The position numbers were made by a program, and so were the translations under genes. A stretch of 64,000 nt of DNA from Symbiodinium microadriaticum. Its lineage: Eukaryota; Sar; Dinophyceae; Suessiales; Symbiodiniaceae. How positions within the stretch are numbered: the first letter of the stretch is position 1; the number at the start of each line of letters is the position of its first letter. Under the pieces are notes generated by a model. That model was not told the DNA's origin. It saw nothing but the letters and a program-made list of their open reading frames with translations, and ran no database searches. Location of the stretch: NCBI GenBank assembly GCA_001939145.1, contig LSRX01000073.1:641184-705183 (forward strand), given 5' to 3'. Of this stretch, positions 48,118-57,239 are shown piece by piece.

Positions 48118-48303
48118 TTATGCAGTAGGGCAAACGACTTCAGCCGCCTGAGGCAAGGAGGGGATGTAGATTTTGCCATTCGTGTTCGAGACTTTGGCTG
48201 GTTTTGAGCTTTTGGAGTTGCGGGATTCGGGTACACCCTGGGTTGTGGGCGCAGGTATAACCTGAAGAAACTCCACATGTTGAGGCGTGAAAGTGAGCCC
48301 TCG
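48118..48303 (-). CDS. Candidate terminal exon, 61 codons
   Basis: After CGCCTGCTCGCAG (minus): RGLTFTPQHVEFLQVIPAPT, later NGKIYIPSLPQAAEVVCPTA and TAA (48118-48120). Good acceptor context. No domain. Confidence 0.3.
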   Translation of the reverse strand, partial: RGLTFTPQHVEFLQVIPAPTTQGVPESRNSKSSKPAKVSNTNGKIYIPSLPQAAEVVCPTA

Positions 48304-48313
48304 CTGCGAGCAG

Positions 48314-48484
48314 GCGAACGTGCAAAAGGCCACGAACTACGAGCAGGGTCAGGAAGTTAAAGAGAGCAGCCCTGCTTGGAGGCCCAGGGGACTTAGTAAG
48401 TCGGGTAGCTCACGGTAGCTCCATTTAGGGTACTTACAATTCTACTTATACACTACTTACTAAGTCGCCTGGGCCGTCAAGTAA
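48314..48484 (+). CDS. Candidate exon pair split by FB-B
   Basis: 48314-48395 reads NVQKATNYEQGQEVKESSPA, then WRPRGL from the FB-B arm. Removing 48396-48464 continues in phase IAWAVK and TAA. The downstream part is only six codons, all element-derived. Confidence 0.2.
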
Positions 48485-48485
48485 G
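48372..48485 (+). mobile_element. FB-B foldback element
   Basis: CTGCTTGGAGGCCCAGGGGA at the left, TAAGTCGCCTGGGCCGTCAA at the right. Confidence 0.95.
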
Positions 48486-48559
48486 CATAAGCCCCTAAAC
48501 CCCTAAACCATAAACCGATTCGAGGAGCTGTTCTTGGGCTACTCCATATTGGCTTACAG

Positions 48560-48640
48560 TGCCAGAGCCGAAGGTGACCACAGAAGGCGACATTCGTCAG
48601 CCATGTCACTGTAACCGAGGGAGACTTCGACTAGCTCAAA
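48560..48640 (+). CDS. Candidate exon before FB-E
   Basis: After GGCTTACAG: PEPKVTTEGDIRQPCHCNRG, then RLRLAQT at the element. The donor within the arm is not canonical. Confidence 0.18.
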
Positions 48641-48744
48641 CGGTCCTACATACTGTCCTATGCATACTTCCCCAACTCATCATGATAATTCCTAATGTAG
48701 AGACCCTACATTCTACTATATCGGTACTTTGGACCCTTTGGGTA
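48635..48744 (+). mobile_element. FB-E foldback element
   Basis: CTCAAACGGTCCTACATACT at the left, ATCGGTACTTTGGACCCTTT at the right. Interior nearly identical to 46328. Confidence 0.95.
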
Positions 48745-49097
48745 GTGACGAGTTCTTCACTCTAAAGGTTCAACCTCAGACCTCAAACCGCAAGCTGTAT
48801 ATCTAAACCCTAAATCCAGATGCTAATCCCTCTTCCATAGAGCATCAGCACTCCAAACTCCCACATCACAATCGCCCTCATGTACCTGAAGTTACGGATA
48901 GTCGTTTTGTAGGATAGTATTCAGAAGAGTATAGAGCCATATAGAACCATTAAAGGAATCCCTAAACCTAAACCCTTAATAACGGATAATAACCCTAAAC
49001 CATAAACCTTCATATAATGGACCCGAAATCGAACCAAAGAGCCCTCCCCCCCCCGCAACAAAACGCACTGAAAGGCCCCAAGTCTCCTTGTACCCAT

Positions 49098-49135
49098 ATA
49101 GTATATATATATATATGTATATAGAGAGTATATAT
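49098..49135. repeat. TA microsatellite
   Basis: TATATATATATATATG then TATATAGAGAG. Confidence 0.9.
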
Positions 49136-49274
49136 AGGCCTTAGGCTTTAAGGGGATGGCCGAAGTTTATCCTACAGACGACCACAATACATAGGTGTAC
49201 ATGAAGCCTTTGGGACTGCCTTTCACTGCTAGTTCCTAGAAACCCCGAAACCCTCTACCCTAAAAACTGCAGCC

Positions 49275-49420
49275 CTGAGTCCCATAATGTAGCATAGGGT
49301 TTTGGGCTCCTTTATAGTATAGCTATACTAAGGAAGGACCCTCCTGAAGCCCTAAAGCCCATCATTTAGAACAGGGTTCTGGGCTCCTTTATACTAGGAA
49401 CTATAATAAGGAAGGACCCT
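49275..49420. repeat. Direct duplication, about 75 bp
   Basis: GGGTTTTGGGCTCCTTTATA (49297) recurs as GGGTTCTGGGCTCCTTTATA (49375), each followed by CTATA and AAGGAAGGACCCT. Confidence 0.9.
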
Positions 49421-49608
49421 AAACCCTCAACCCTAAACCCTGAAGCCCGAAAGCCTAAACCCTAAAGCCTAAACCCTAAAGCCTATAACCCCTACACCCT
49501 AATGACCTCGAGCTCCCATGCTCAAAGTAGCCTCACAGCTTGCGTCTCTTTGTAGGTCTCGGGCAGACTCTGCTTCCTCCTTTCGGAAGACATAGAGCCC
49601 AGGATTAC

Positions 49609-49906
49609 ATCCCAGACCTTCCAAAATCCCTTGTAATGATATAAGGAATATATACCTTGAACTACAGTAGAACCCGGAAAATGATGGAAGGTATCTTCCT
49701 TTGTAGATTATAGTAGAAACCCCAAAACGATTGAACATATTTTTCTTCTCAAATATAGTAGAATCCCTTATATGATTTACAGTATCTTCCTTATAGATTT
49801 TGGTAGAATCCCCAACATGATTTATGGTCCTTCCTTAAATTTTTAGTAGAATCCCCCAATAGGATTTAAGGTATCCTCCTCAACAGGTTTTTGGAAGGTC
49901 TGGGAT
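49609..49906 (+). mobile_element. FB-D element with an internal tandem array
   Basis: CATCCCAGACCTTCCAAAAT at the left, TTTTTGGAAGGTCTGGGATG at the right. The loop is expanded by repeats of about 43-46 bp: TAGTAGAA, then CCCC, then ATGATTTA, then GGTATCTTCCTT, about five times (49668-49880). Confidence 0.92.
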
Positions 49907-50071
49907 GGTTTAGGGCTTTGGGTTCAAGCTTAGACCAATTGGTTTCCCTCGCTGTCAGGCTGAGTGGCTTAAAGCTGTTGAGGTTTCCTTTTTTTTGATT
50001 TCCTGATAGAAGTCCTTGAAAATAAGTTTTGAGGATCCGGGTATGGGGTTAAATCTTGTGGGGTTGTGCAG

Positions 50072-50275
50072 GTGTCTTGCTGGGCCAAGGACTAAGGGTC
50101 CAAGTAAGTAACAGTCAAGCAGGGCGTAGGGTTTAGGGTCTAGGGTTTAGCACTCTCCCAATGATTGACTTACTGTATGTAGATAAAGCTACCTTGTTGT
50201 TGGGTTCCTTTGGACCCTCAGGGTAAAAGTTACCAAAAGAGCACCTGTGCCCTGAAAGTCGCACTGCGGGTGTAG
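50072..50275 (+). CDS. Candidate exon pair split by FB-M
   Basis: 50072-50103 follows GGTTGTGCAG (VLLGQGLRVQ). Removing 50104-50221 (GTAAGT...CCCTCAG) continues in phase GKSYQKSTCALKVALRV to TAG. Both splice sites fit the consensus, and the element also holds heptamers. Confidence 0.24.
50092..50224 (-). mobile_element. FB-M element, reversed, with heptamer insert
   Basis: TAAGGGTCCAAGTAAGTAAC at the left, TTCCTTTGGACCCTCAGGG at the right. GGGTTTAGGGTCTAGGG (50128-50149) has no counterpart in the 37094 copy. Confidence 0.88.
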
Positions 50276-50579
50276 GGCCTTGGCGTTCGGTTTACAGCGC
50301 TTCGGGTTTGTGGTTCTGGGTCTAGCAGCCCAGACAACAGAACCTCTCGTAAAGGTCTAGGATTCAGAGGTTCAGGGTTCAGGGGTCACTTAAACCCCTA
50401 CGCCGTCAAACCCTAAACCAAATCCAGATAAAACCAACCTATATCCGCGTAGGAAACCAGATTTAAATCAAGCTCGACAACCGGCTGAATCCTCAGAAAG
50501 CCCTAACCAGCCACACACAACTATGCAAGTGACCTGCCTTTCTCGAGCGTTCGCTCGGCTCGTCCTCCGGGGCTGTAGG

Positions 50580-50660
50580 CGGTTAAACCCTAAACCCTAA
50601 GCCCTAAAAACCCTAAAAATCCTAAAAATCCTAAAAACCCTAAAAACCCTAAAAATCCTA
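50580..50660. repeat. Telomere-like C-strand block, CCCTAAAAAT variant
   Basis: CCTAAAAATCCTAAAAACCC units, a local variant not seen elsewhere. Confidence 0.88.
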
Positions 50661-50782
50661 ATTAAAGGTTTCTCTAAAGTTTCTACAGCGATCCTAAGAG
50701 GGCTGAAGAGTAAGGCCAACAGGTTGCTCGGGATGTTTTTGAGGCTCTTATGGCTTAGGGGTTTAGGGGTTTAGGGGTTTAG

Positions 50783-50870
50783 GGTTCCTTAGTAGTTCCT
50801 TGTTGGGATTGCCTTATAGGATTCTAAATCAAGTCACAAAAAGGAACTACTTAGGAGCCTATGGCTATGG
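50783..50870 (+). mobile_element. FB-K foldback element
   Basis: CCTTAGTAGTTCCTTGTTGG at the left, AAAGGAACTACTTAGGAGCC at the right. Its left edge merges with TTTAGGGG repeats. Confidence 0.92.
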
Positions 50871-51350
50871 CTTAGGGGTTTAGGGCATGGGGCTTTAGGG
50901 CTCTATGGTTTCTGGATAGTATTTTTCTTCATGTGGCTCGATCTGGTCTAGTGCTGTTTATGATCATTTACTGGGTCATTTGAAGCCTTAGGCAGCCCAT
51001 GAAATTCACACAACATCCTGTAAAGAGCCCCATACGCCCTATAAAACCCTACATCAACACCTGAACATCATAAGACAAATAGCAACGCTTGTTTCAGGTC
51101 GCCTCACATCGAAAATGGTGGTCCGAACAACTAGGTCTCACTAGGCAAAATTAGCGTAGCCAGCGGCACTCGAATAGAGGCCAAGGCAGCTAGAGAAACA
51201 ACAACAATTGAAATGCGTCCTATTTACATTTACAAAACCCTAAACTCTAAACCCTAAGCCCTCCTGAAAACCCTACAACATACGCCGGTCCTGTAGCGGA
51301 CGAGGGGAAGGGAGGCCGGCCTAGGCCATCAAGGCGGAAAATGTACTGTA

Positions 51351-51467
51351 GAGGCCTAATTATAAGGGCTTATAGGGTTTACGAACTATGCATTTATAAT
51401 TCCAAGAGCCTCCATATGTGTATTGTAGCATATATAGATAAAAACCACAATGATGTAATTAGGCCTC
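51351..51467. mobile_element. FB-Q inverted repeat
   Basis: GAGGCCTAATTATAAGG pairs with TGATGTAATTAGGCCTC. Only this copy, though AATTATAA and GGCC words recur at about 46660 and 52020. Confidence 0.65.
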
Positions 51468-51589
51468 ACGAAACCATGGTTAGAATGGTGCTTGGGGCCG
51501 AGTTGCAGAATGGTATAGTATTATCTTTGGACCCTCTATGCTAAGTGTCTTGCGCAGGACCCCTTTAAGGGTTGTTTTAAGGCCACCAT

Positions 51590-51669
51590 TATGTATGTAT
51601 GTATGTATGTATGTATGTATGTATGTATGTATATATATATATATATGTATGTGTATATATATATATATA
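51590..51669. repeat. TATG then TA microsatellite
   Basis: About ten TATG units followed by two (TA)n runs. Frames on either strand here are repeat translations. Confidence 0.97.
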
Positions 51670-51822
51670 AGGTGTAGTATAGGGGCCTGAATAGTTTGAA
51701 TAGGGTTTGGGGGACTTTAAGGAAGGTGGACACTGGCGATACCTTGGTGGGGGCGAGGGGGTACAGAGAGCGTGGCATGAATGAGCCGTGCGAACTGAGG
51801 CTTAAGCCGTCGAGCCGGATGG

Positions 51823-51948
51823 ATACGGTTGGTGATATAAATCCTTAGCATTACCCCATTATAAGGAACATACCATAATTCCCATAGTTTAGGGTCCTTC
51901 AGATAATGCTGGATTTGTAATTATATCATCATTATATCATCAACAATA
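51823..51948 (+). mobile_element. FB-C foldback element
   Basis: TACGGTTGGTGATATAAATC at the left, ATTATATCATCAACAATACC at the right. TTATATCATC is duplicated next to the right arm. Confidence 0.92.
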
Positions 51949-52447
51949 CCCTAAACCCCGAACCTTAAACCCTAAACTGGACTTTTGGGGGCTCAGACGG
52001 CCCAAAATAGTAGAGGTAATTATAATTATAAAGGCCCCTAGGCTACTACAAAGAGTTCACACGCGAGGGGTCCTTACCAGCTAAGCGCCCTGATAGGCGT
52101 GTAACTTGTTGTGATCCTTGGAACCTCAAAAAGAGCCTGCATAGCTGGTATAGCTTTAGGGTTTAGGGCCGTTTGGGGTTTAGGGAGTACAGCTCACATG
52201 GAGGGTTTAACTGTGTTTGGGAATTGCTAGGCTAGTGGGTCACCAAAGCAACCAAATCAGCCGAAGACAATCCGTCCGATGGCTCTGATTGCCTTTGTTT
52301 TGGGTCTGTGGCCAGTAACTGAAACGGCATAAACCCATATTGTCGGGTGTTTGAAACTGCGAGCGTAGTCCTTCAATTTCACACCGACAGCTCACGTGCA
52401 AGCTTTAAACTACTTAATGAAACCTCTGAGACTTCAAGCACAAATCC

Positions 52448-52534
52448 CGGGTTTCTATATTAGGAATTATCATTATGATTTGGGGAGGCATGCCCTATAA
52501 CAGTACCTAGGACCCTTTGGGAACTGCATAACCG
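52448..52534 (-). mobile_element. FB-E element, reversed, left end missing
   Basis: GGGTTTCTATATTAGGAATT, then AACAGTACCTAGGACCCTTT and GGGA. The downstream frame reads TLWE. Confidence 0.85.
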
Positions 52535-52959
52535 TCTGTCCTTGGACCCTCCCTTGGTAAGCCCACGGCCAGGATCGGCAAACTCCGTCGGGGCACCGCG
52601 CGGCGCGCGCGTGGCCCAGCGGGAAAAGCTGGCAGCGTGGGGCAGGGCTGTCAGGATGTTTGGGCAACCTCAATAGGGTTGAAGGTATGTTCAGAGGCTT
52701 CACAGCATCTCCCCGGTCTCTGCAGACCCTCTTAAACCAGCACCTGAACCTAAGCCTAACCAACCAACACAAAGCCCAATATGTGTTAAACCAGTTCCAA
52801 CCTGTGTGTCTCGAAGGTCTAGTTTAGGGGCTGTAATAACTATTTCTCAGATCTCAGATTTTCTGAGTATACACACTTCCCGCCATTAACCCTAGACCCT
52901 ACATTAGCTAGGAGTGCGTCGAGAAACACCAGCCACGCCGTCGACAAAAAACCCTAAAA

Positions 52960-53065
52960 CCTAAGCCCTGAACCTTCAACCCTACACCCTAAACCCTAAA
53001 CCCCTAAGCCTCTAAAATCGAAGTCCTAAGCCCTAAACCCCTAAACCCCGGAACCCTAAACCCCT
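52960..53065. repeat. Telomere-like C-strand block
   Basis: CCCTAAA and CCCCTAAA with decayed units. Confidence 0.85.
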
Positions 53066-53070
53066 CAACG

Positions 53071-53172
53071 GTAGTTCTCTAAATTAGGGTCCTTTTCTGG
53101 GGTCCGTTTTATAAGGGTGCCATACTATATTGGGGACCGAGAAGGGGCCCTAATTTAGAGAACTACCTATAT
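53071..53172 (+). mobile_element. FB-A foldback element
   Basis: GGTAGTTCTCTAAATTAGGG at the left, CCCTAATTTAGAGAACTACC at the right. Arms match over at least 20 bp. Confidence 0.96.
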
Positions 53173-53264
53173 AGTAGAATGGACAAGTCCTAAATACTTA
53201 TGTTCCCTAGTATGTATGTCTTTAAGGGTACCTTTCATATAAAGGCTTAGGGTTTAGGGTCCCT

Positions 53265-53515
53265 TCCAAAGTTCTTAAGTACCTAAAACAATAGAATGTA
53301 GGGTTTCTATGCTAGGAGTTACAATTGTGATTTGGGAAAGCACCTCCCATATATCTTGGAGGCGCAGGGGACTTCGTAAGTCGGTCATAATTAGGGTTAC
53401 AATTTGGGTATTTCCATTTAGGGTACTTAGTACTCTACTTATAACCTACTTACTAAGTCCCCTGGGCCTCAAAGTAATGATACCTGAGGCCCTTTGGGAG
53501 GGCATCCCCTCGTAG
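53265..53515 (-). mobile_element. FB-E element containing a nested FB-B
   Basis: TTAAGTACCTAAAACAATAG, then AGGGTTTCTATGCTAGGAGT, GGGAAAGCACCTCCCATA (to 53352), then FB-B, then ATACCTGAGGCCCTTTGGGA. The FB-E interior is otherwise continuous. Confidence 0.93.
53353..53476 (+). mobile_element. FB-B foldback element, nested
   Basis: TCTTGGAGGCGCAGGGGACT at the left, AAGTCCCCTGGGCCTCAAAG at the right. Inserted at the ATA of FB-E. Confidence 0.95.
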
Positions 53516-54030
53516 CGAATGTCGGGCCTTCTGCGTTGGCAGAGCCGCCGAGGAAACTAGGCAAGGCCTCGTCAAAGCGGTCGTAAGAGGAGGGCTTCTT
53601 TTAAGGGCGGGGGTCTAGGCTTAGGGGTTTAGGGTTTAGGATTGTAAGGTAATGTGGGGACATCGACATCAAGGCTTCCTTTCGAGCTTGCTTGAATAGG
53701 AGTCTTGCGAGCATCTGAACCCCGATGTCTTGAAGACCCCTGTTTTTCCAAAGGCTAAAAACATTGATCTGAGCCTGACGTCTCAAACCTAACACCGCGA
53801 AACCATGTGCAGTTTAAAGCTTAGCTGCAGAAACTATATACGTAGTGAAGAGTTCATGCGCAGTTCGAATGATAGGTAAAACGCCATGGTAAGCCCAGTA
53901 CTTCCACATAGGTAGCCCACTTGTCAGCTAAGTAACGCCAACCTTAAAACCACTGATAGACTGCTCCACCCCACAAGCACAAGCTAAACAACGAGGTTCA
54001 TTGGACCTAGCTTTCAAGCAGGGGTTTACA

Positions 54031-54068
54031 TGTTCCTACCCAAGTAGTTCCTTATTTCGCTGTTAGAG
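54031..54068 (+). mobile_element. FB-K left arm only
   Basis: TCCTACCCAAGTAGTTCCTT without a matching right arm. Confidence 0.5.
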
Positions 54069-54249
54069 CATAAATGGGATCTACCCATAAGGAAAGATAC
54101 AGCAGAAGAGAAGCTATGATCAACGGAGCTTCTGGGGGAACCGGAAGATGACATAAAAAAATCCGAAGGTGCCCCAAGCAGCATCGCTGACGTGATTTGA
54201 GGTATATTCCTTCACTACTCGTTACTCAGGGGCTTGTGGGAGGATCAGG

Positions 54250-54790
54250 GTGGTACCCTACACCCTAAGCTGCCCTAAACTCTAAGCCCGAAAACCCTAA
54301 ATACCCCAAAACCCTAAGCTACCCTAAACCCTAAACTCCAAAACCCTAAACCCTAAACGCTGAAACCCTAAACCCCTAGCTACCCTAAGCTATCCTAGAC
54401 CCTAAAACCCTAAACGCTAAAACCCTAAACCCCTAGCTACCCTAAGCTATCCTAAACCCTAAAACCCTAAACCCTCAACGCTAAAGCCCTAAACCCCTAG
54501 CTACCCTAAGCTGCCCTGAACCCCAAAACCCTAAGCTACCCTAAAACCCAAAAGCCCTGAACCTCTCGCTACCCTAAGCTGCCCTGAACCCCAAAACCCC
54601 AGGGCTACCCTAAAACCCAAAAGCCCTGAACCTCTAGCTACCCTCAGCTGGCCTGAACCCCAAAACCCTAAGCTACCCTAAACCCTAAGCCCCAAAACCC
54701 TATAAACCCTGAAACCCTAAACCCCAAAAGCCTAAGCTACCCTAAACCCCAAAACCCTAAACCCTAAAACCCAAAAGCCCTGAAACCTCA
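54250..54790. repeat. Large telomere-like array with CCCTAAGCTA units
   Basis: About 540 bp in which CCCTAAACC is interspersed with regularly spaced CTACCCTAAGCT(A/G)CCCT. The composite unit of about 60-65 bp repeats several times (CTAGCTACCCTAAGCT near 54376, 54432, 54498, 54558 and 54634). Confidence 0.93.
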
Positions 54791-54882
54791 AGACTCCCTT
54801 GGGTTTGGATGTCTCCCGCCTCGGCCCCTCCGAGCAGCTCCCGCGCGAAGGGACAGAGCCTCGTCCGCGTGCGAAACTTACC

Positions 54883-55200
54883 GTTGATGGTATAAATCCT
54901 GGGTTTCGGAGTTTAGGGGTTCAGGGTTTAGGAGTTTAGGGGTTTAGGGGTTGAGGGTTGATGGTATAAACCCAGGGTTTGGGAGTTTAGGGGTTCAGGG
55001 TTTAGGAGTTTAGTGGTTTAGGGGTTGAGGGTTGATGATATGAATCCAGGGTTTGGGAGTTTAGGGGTTCAGGGTTTAGGAGTTTAGTGGTTTAGGGGTT
55101 GAGGGTTGATGATATGAATCCAGGGTTTGGGAGTTTAGGGGTTCAGGGTTTGGGAGTTTAGTGGTTTTGGGTTTCGGGTTTAGGGTTGATGATATAGACT
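54883..55200 (+). repeat. Minisatellite, 74-bp unit built from FB-C arm plus heptamers
   Basis: GTTGATG(G/A)TAT starts at 54883, 54957, 55031, 55105 and 55185. The first steps are exactly 74 bp and the last 80 bp. Each unit is the FB-C arm followed by TTTAGGGG-type sequence. Confidence 0.97.
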
Positions 55201-55299
55201 CTGCATTACTTACCCCTATAGATCCCTTGGAGGAGCCCTTTTAAAGGGACCCCTCTAGACCCCTTGAAGGAACCCTTAAAGGAGCCCATAAGAATACCT

Positions 55300-55378
55300 A
55301 CTATTGATGATATAAATCTTGCATGACCTTAAGGACCCTAAACTATGGGAACTATGGTATATTCCTTATGATGGGGTT
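55300..55378 (+). mobile_element. FB-C element, left half
   Basis: CTACTATTGATGATATAAAT, then CCTTAAGGACCCTAAACTAT and GGTATATTCCTTATGATGGG. No right arm. Confidence 0.85.
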
Positions 55379-55507
55379 CGTTGTGTACGTCCTCAAAACA
55401 TGAACTCTGTGGGTGGGGTCTCTCAAGTAGCCCTGACTTCAAGAATGGGGTTCTACATTTCCCCCCCCAAGCAAGGTGACATGTATAGTGGCTTGCTGGA
55501 TTATATA

Positions 55508-55622
55508 GCAAACCCCAAAAAGTTGGAAACCGGATTAAGGACAAGTAGTGCTGGGATTCCCTATACATTACGCTTAAGGATTGAGGCTATTGGGTTTCCA
55601 ACTTTTGGGCTTGTACTGTATG
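55508..55622 (+). mobile_element. FB-N foldback element
   Basis: CAAACCCCAAAAAGTTGGAA at the left, GGGTTTCCAACTTTTGGGCT at the right. Reversed relative to the 13800 copy. Confidence 0.93.
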
Positions 55623-55710
55623 TGTACAAGGACTTTAACATTGGGCCACAGGGCCTGCAAGCCGCTACGGACGTAAGTGGACTTTGGTAAAACTCATACA
55701 TTCGCATACC

Positions 55711-55800
55711 GCATGGGTAATTCTATAAACTAAGGTTCCTGTTAGGGTCCTATTACAAAGGTGCCGTGCCATAACAGGAATCAAAAAGGGATCCTAATTG
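55711..55800 (+). mobile_element. FB-A element, degenerate
   Basis: GGGTAATTCTATAAACTAAG, then AAAGGTGCCGTGCC and AAAAGGGATCCTAATT follow FB-A order with many changes. Confidence 0.6.
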
Positions 55801-55861
55801 TCATATATTCTCCCAAATAGTAACCTACATAACTACTATCCGAAACCTTAATACCTAATTC

Positions 55862-55952
55862 CTACAGGGTCCTAGGTACTGTTAGGAGGCATACTTCCCC
55901 AAATCATAGCAGAAACCCTACATTCTACTATATCGGTAGACCCTTTGGGAAT
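55862..55952 (+). mobile_element. FB-E foldback element, short loop
   Basis: AGGGTCCTAGGTACTGTTAG at the left, TATCGGTAGACCCTTTGGGA at the right. An FB-M end (ATTGGGTCCTTTAGACCC) follows directly. Confidence 0.88.
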
Positions 55953-56029
55953 ATTGGGTCCTTTAGACCCTTAGGTTCTTGGGATAACACATGTTCTTTG
56001 AGCGACTCAAGAAGTCTCCTGACCCATTA

Positions 56030-56180
56030 ATGGGTTTAGAGTTTGGGGTTTAGGGCTTAGGGTTTCGGGTTTAGGGGTTTAGGGTTCAGGTTTAGGGTTT
56101 AGGGGTTTAAGGTTCAGGGTTGAGGGTTGAGGGGTTTAGGGGTTTAGGGGCTTAGGGTTTCGGGTTTAGGGATTCAGCGG
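56030..56180. repeat. Telomere-like G-strand block
   Basis: TTTAGGG, TTTAGGGG and TTCGGGTTTAGGG variants. Confidence 0.92.
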
Positions 56181-56389
56181 ACACTCACCACCACGCACCA
56201 CCAGCAACACTACCACTTCTCTTTCTGCTGCTTCTACTACGTAGGTCTAGTGCCAGGAAACCAAGCTAAACGAACATGGTTTAGGGTCTCGGGTTTAGAA
56301 TTTAGGGTTTAGGGTATACTCCCCCAAAACGAACCTACACAACTACGATCCTAAACCCAAGTAATTATTAAGTTCTTTCGACCCATCGT

Positions 56390-56700
56390 GTATTGTCTTG
56401 TCAAGAAGACCTCGTGATCAAAGGGACGTTCAGGCATGCGCACCTAAATCCCACTCATTAAAAGTATTACCTTTGAGTCCCTACATAGTCAACGTATGGC
56501 TTACGACTAAACCCTAAACTAGTTACATATTACACACCCACAAAGACATGGAGCCGACGCCACTTAAGCTTCGCAAAGGCAGTTAGAAAAGAACGACAAG
56601 TTTCCCCTAAACCCTAAACCCTGAAAACAAAATCGTAGTCGAACCGGGACCCTAAAACTTATCTCCCAGCAGTTCTGGGTGTTGGGCCATCAGGGTGGTC
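56390..56700. other. Mixed stretch without a clear gene
   Basis: Heptamer-poor sequence with no long frame or hairpin that I could support. Confidence 0.4.
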
Positions 56701-56730
56701 CAGGGGCCCAGGGCATATAGGTGTTTAGGC

Positions 56731-56828
56731 TATAGAAGTAGTTCTCTAAATTAGAGTCCCTTGTTAGCTCCCCAAAATAATACGGCACCCTTATAAAAGG
56801 GACCCTAATTTAGAGAACTACCCATAGG
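56731..56828 (+). mobile_element. FB-A foldback element
   Basis: AAGTAGTTCTCTAAATTAGA at the left, GACCCTAATTTAGAGAACTA at the right. GT and CCATAG lie at its ends. Confidence 0.95.
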
Positions 56829-56857
56829 AATTCTCAGCAATTCAGACTGAACTGTGT

Positions 56858-57238
56858 TTGAGACAGCTAAGCCCAGGGCCCCTTCTCGGCACCCGTTGCG
56901 GCGTTCACCCGCCCCGGATGAACCCACACCTGCGAGGTTTCAGGGGGTTTAGGGTGCAAGCTTCATGTGGTTTGGGAAATCGTGGAGGGAGCCACAACCC
57001 TCACGTCGACCCTGAAACCTTTCAGAAAGGGCTACCTGAGTCATCGGGGGTCTTACATGAAAGCTTGTTGAGAGCTCCCGCCTCTTTCTCAGGATTCCAG
57101 TCCCTTCGTAAGCCCCACGGTTTTACTGTTCAGGTTCATGGCTCGAAAATTGAGCTGCATTATGCCACAAGCACCATCATGTCAAGGAAGGAGCGCGGTG
57201 CTGCTCTATTCAGAAAGATAAGAAGACTTAATCGGTAA
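56858..57238 (+). CDS. Candidate ORF, 126 codons
   Basis: Pro/Arg/Gly-rich start, then NRGGSHNPHVDPETFQKGLP, later KIELHYATSTIMSRKERGAA and a basic end RKIRRLNR. Nearly free of heptamers and the longest plus-strand frame not made of repeats. Unknown family. Confidence 0.3.
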   Translation: MRQLSPGPLLGTRCGVHPPRMNPHLRGFRGFRVQASCGLGNRGGSHNPHVDPETFQKGLPESSGVLHESLLRAPASFSGFQSLRKPHGFTVQVHGSKIELHYATSTIMSRKERGAALFRKIRRLNR

Positions 57239-57239
57239 C

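Noticed and set aside
51536..51778. Minus-strand ORF with a Tyr/Ile/Thr run
   Set aside because: Translation of the TATG/TA microsatellite.
54250..55200. CRISPR-like array
   Set aside because: The regular units are heptamer-derived or element-derived, without constant repeats separating unique spacers, and the genome is clearly eukaryotic.
55319..55690. 123-codon plus-strand ORF
   Set aside because: It is largely a translation of the FB-C half and the FB-N foldback element. The opposite strand is also open. No reason to call it a gene.
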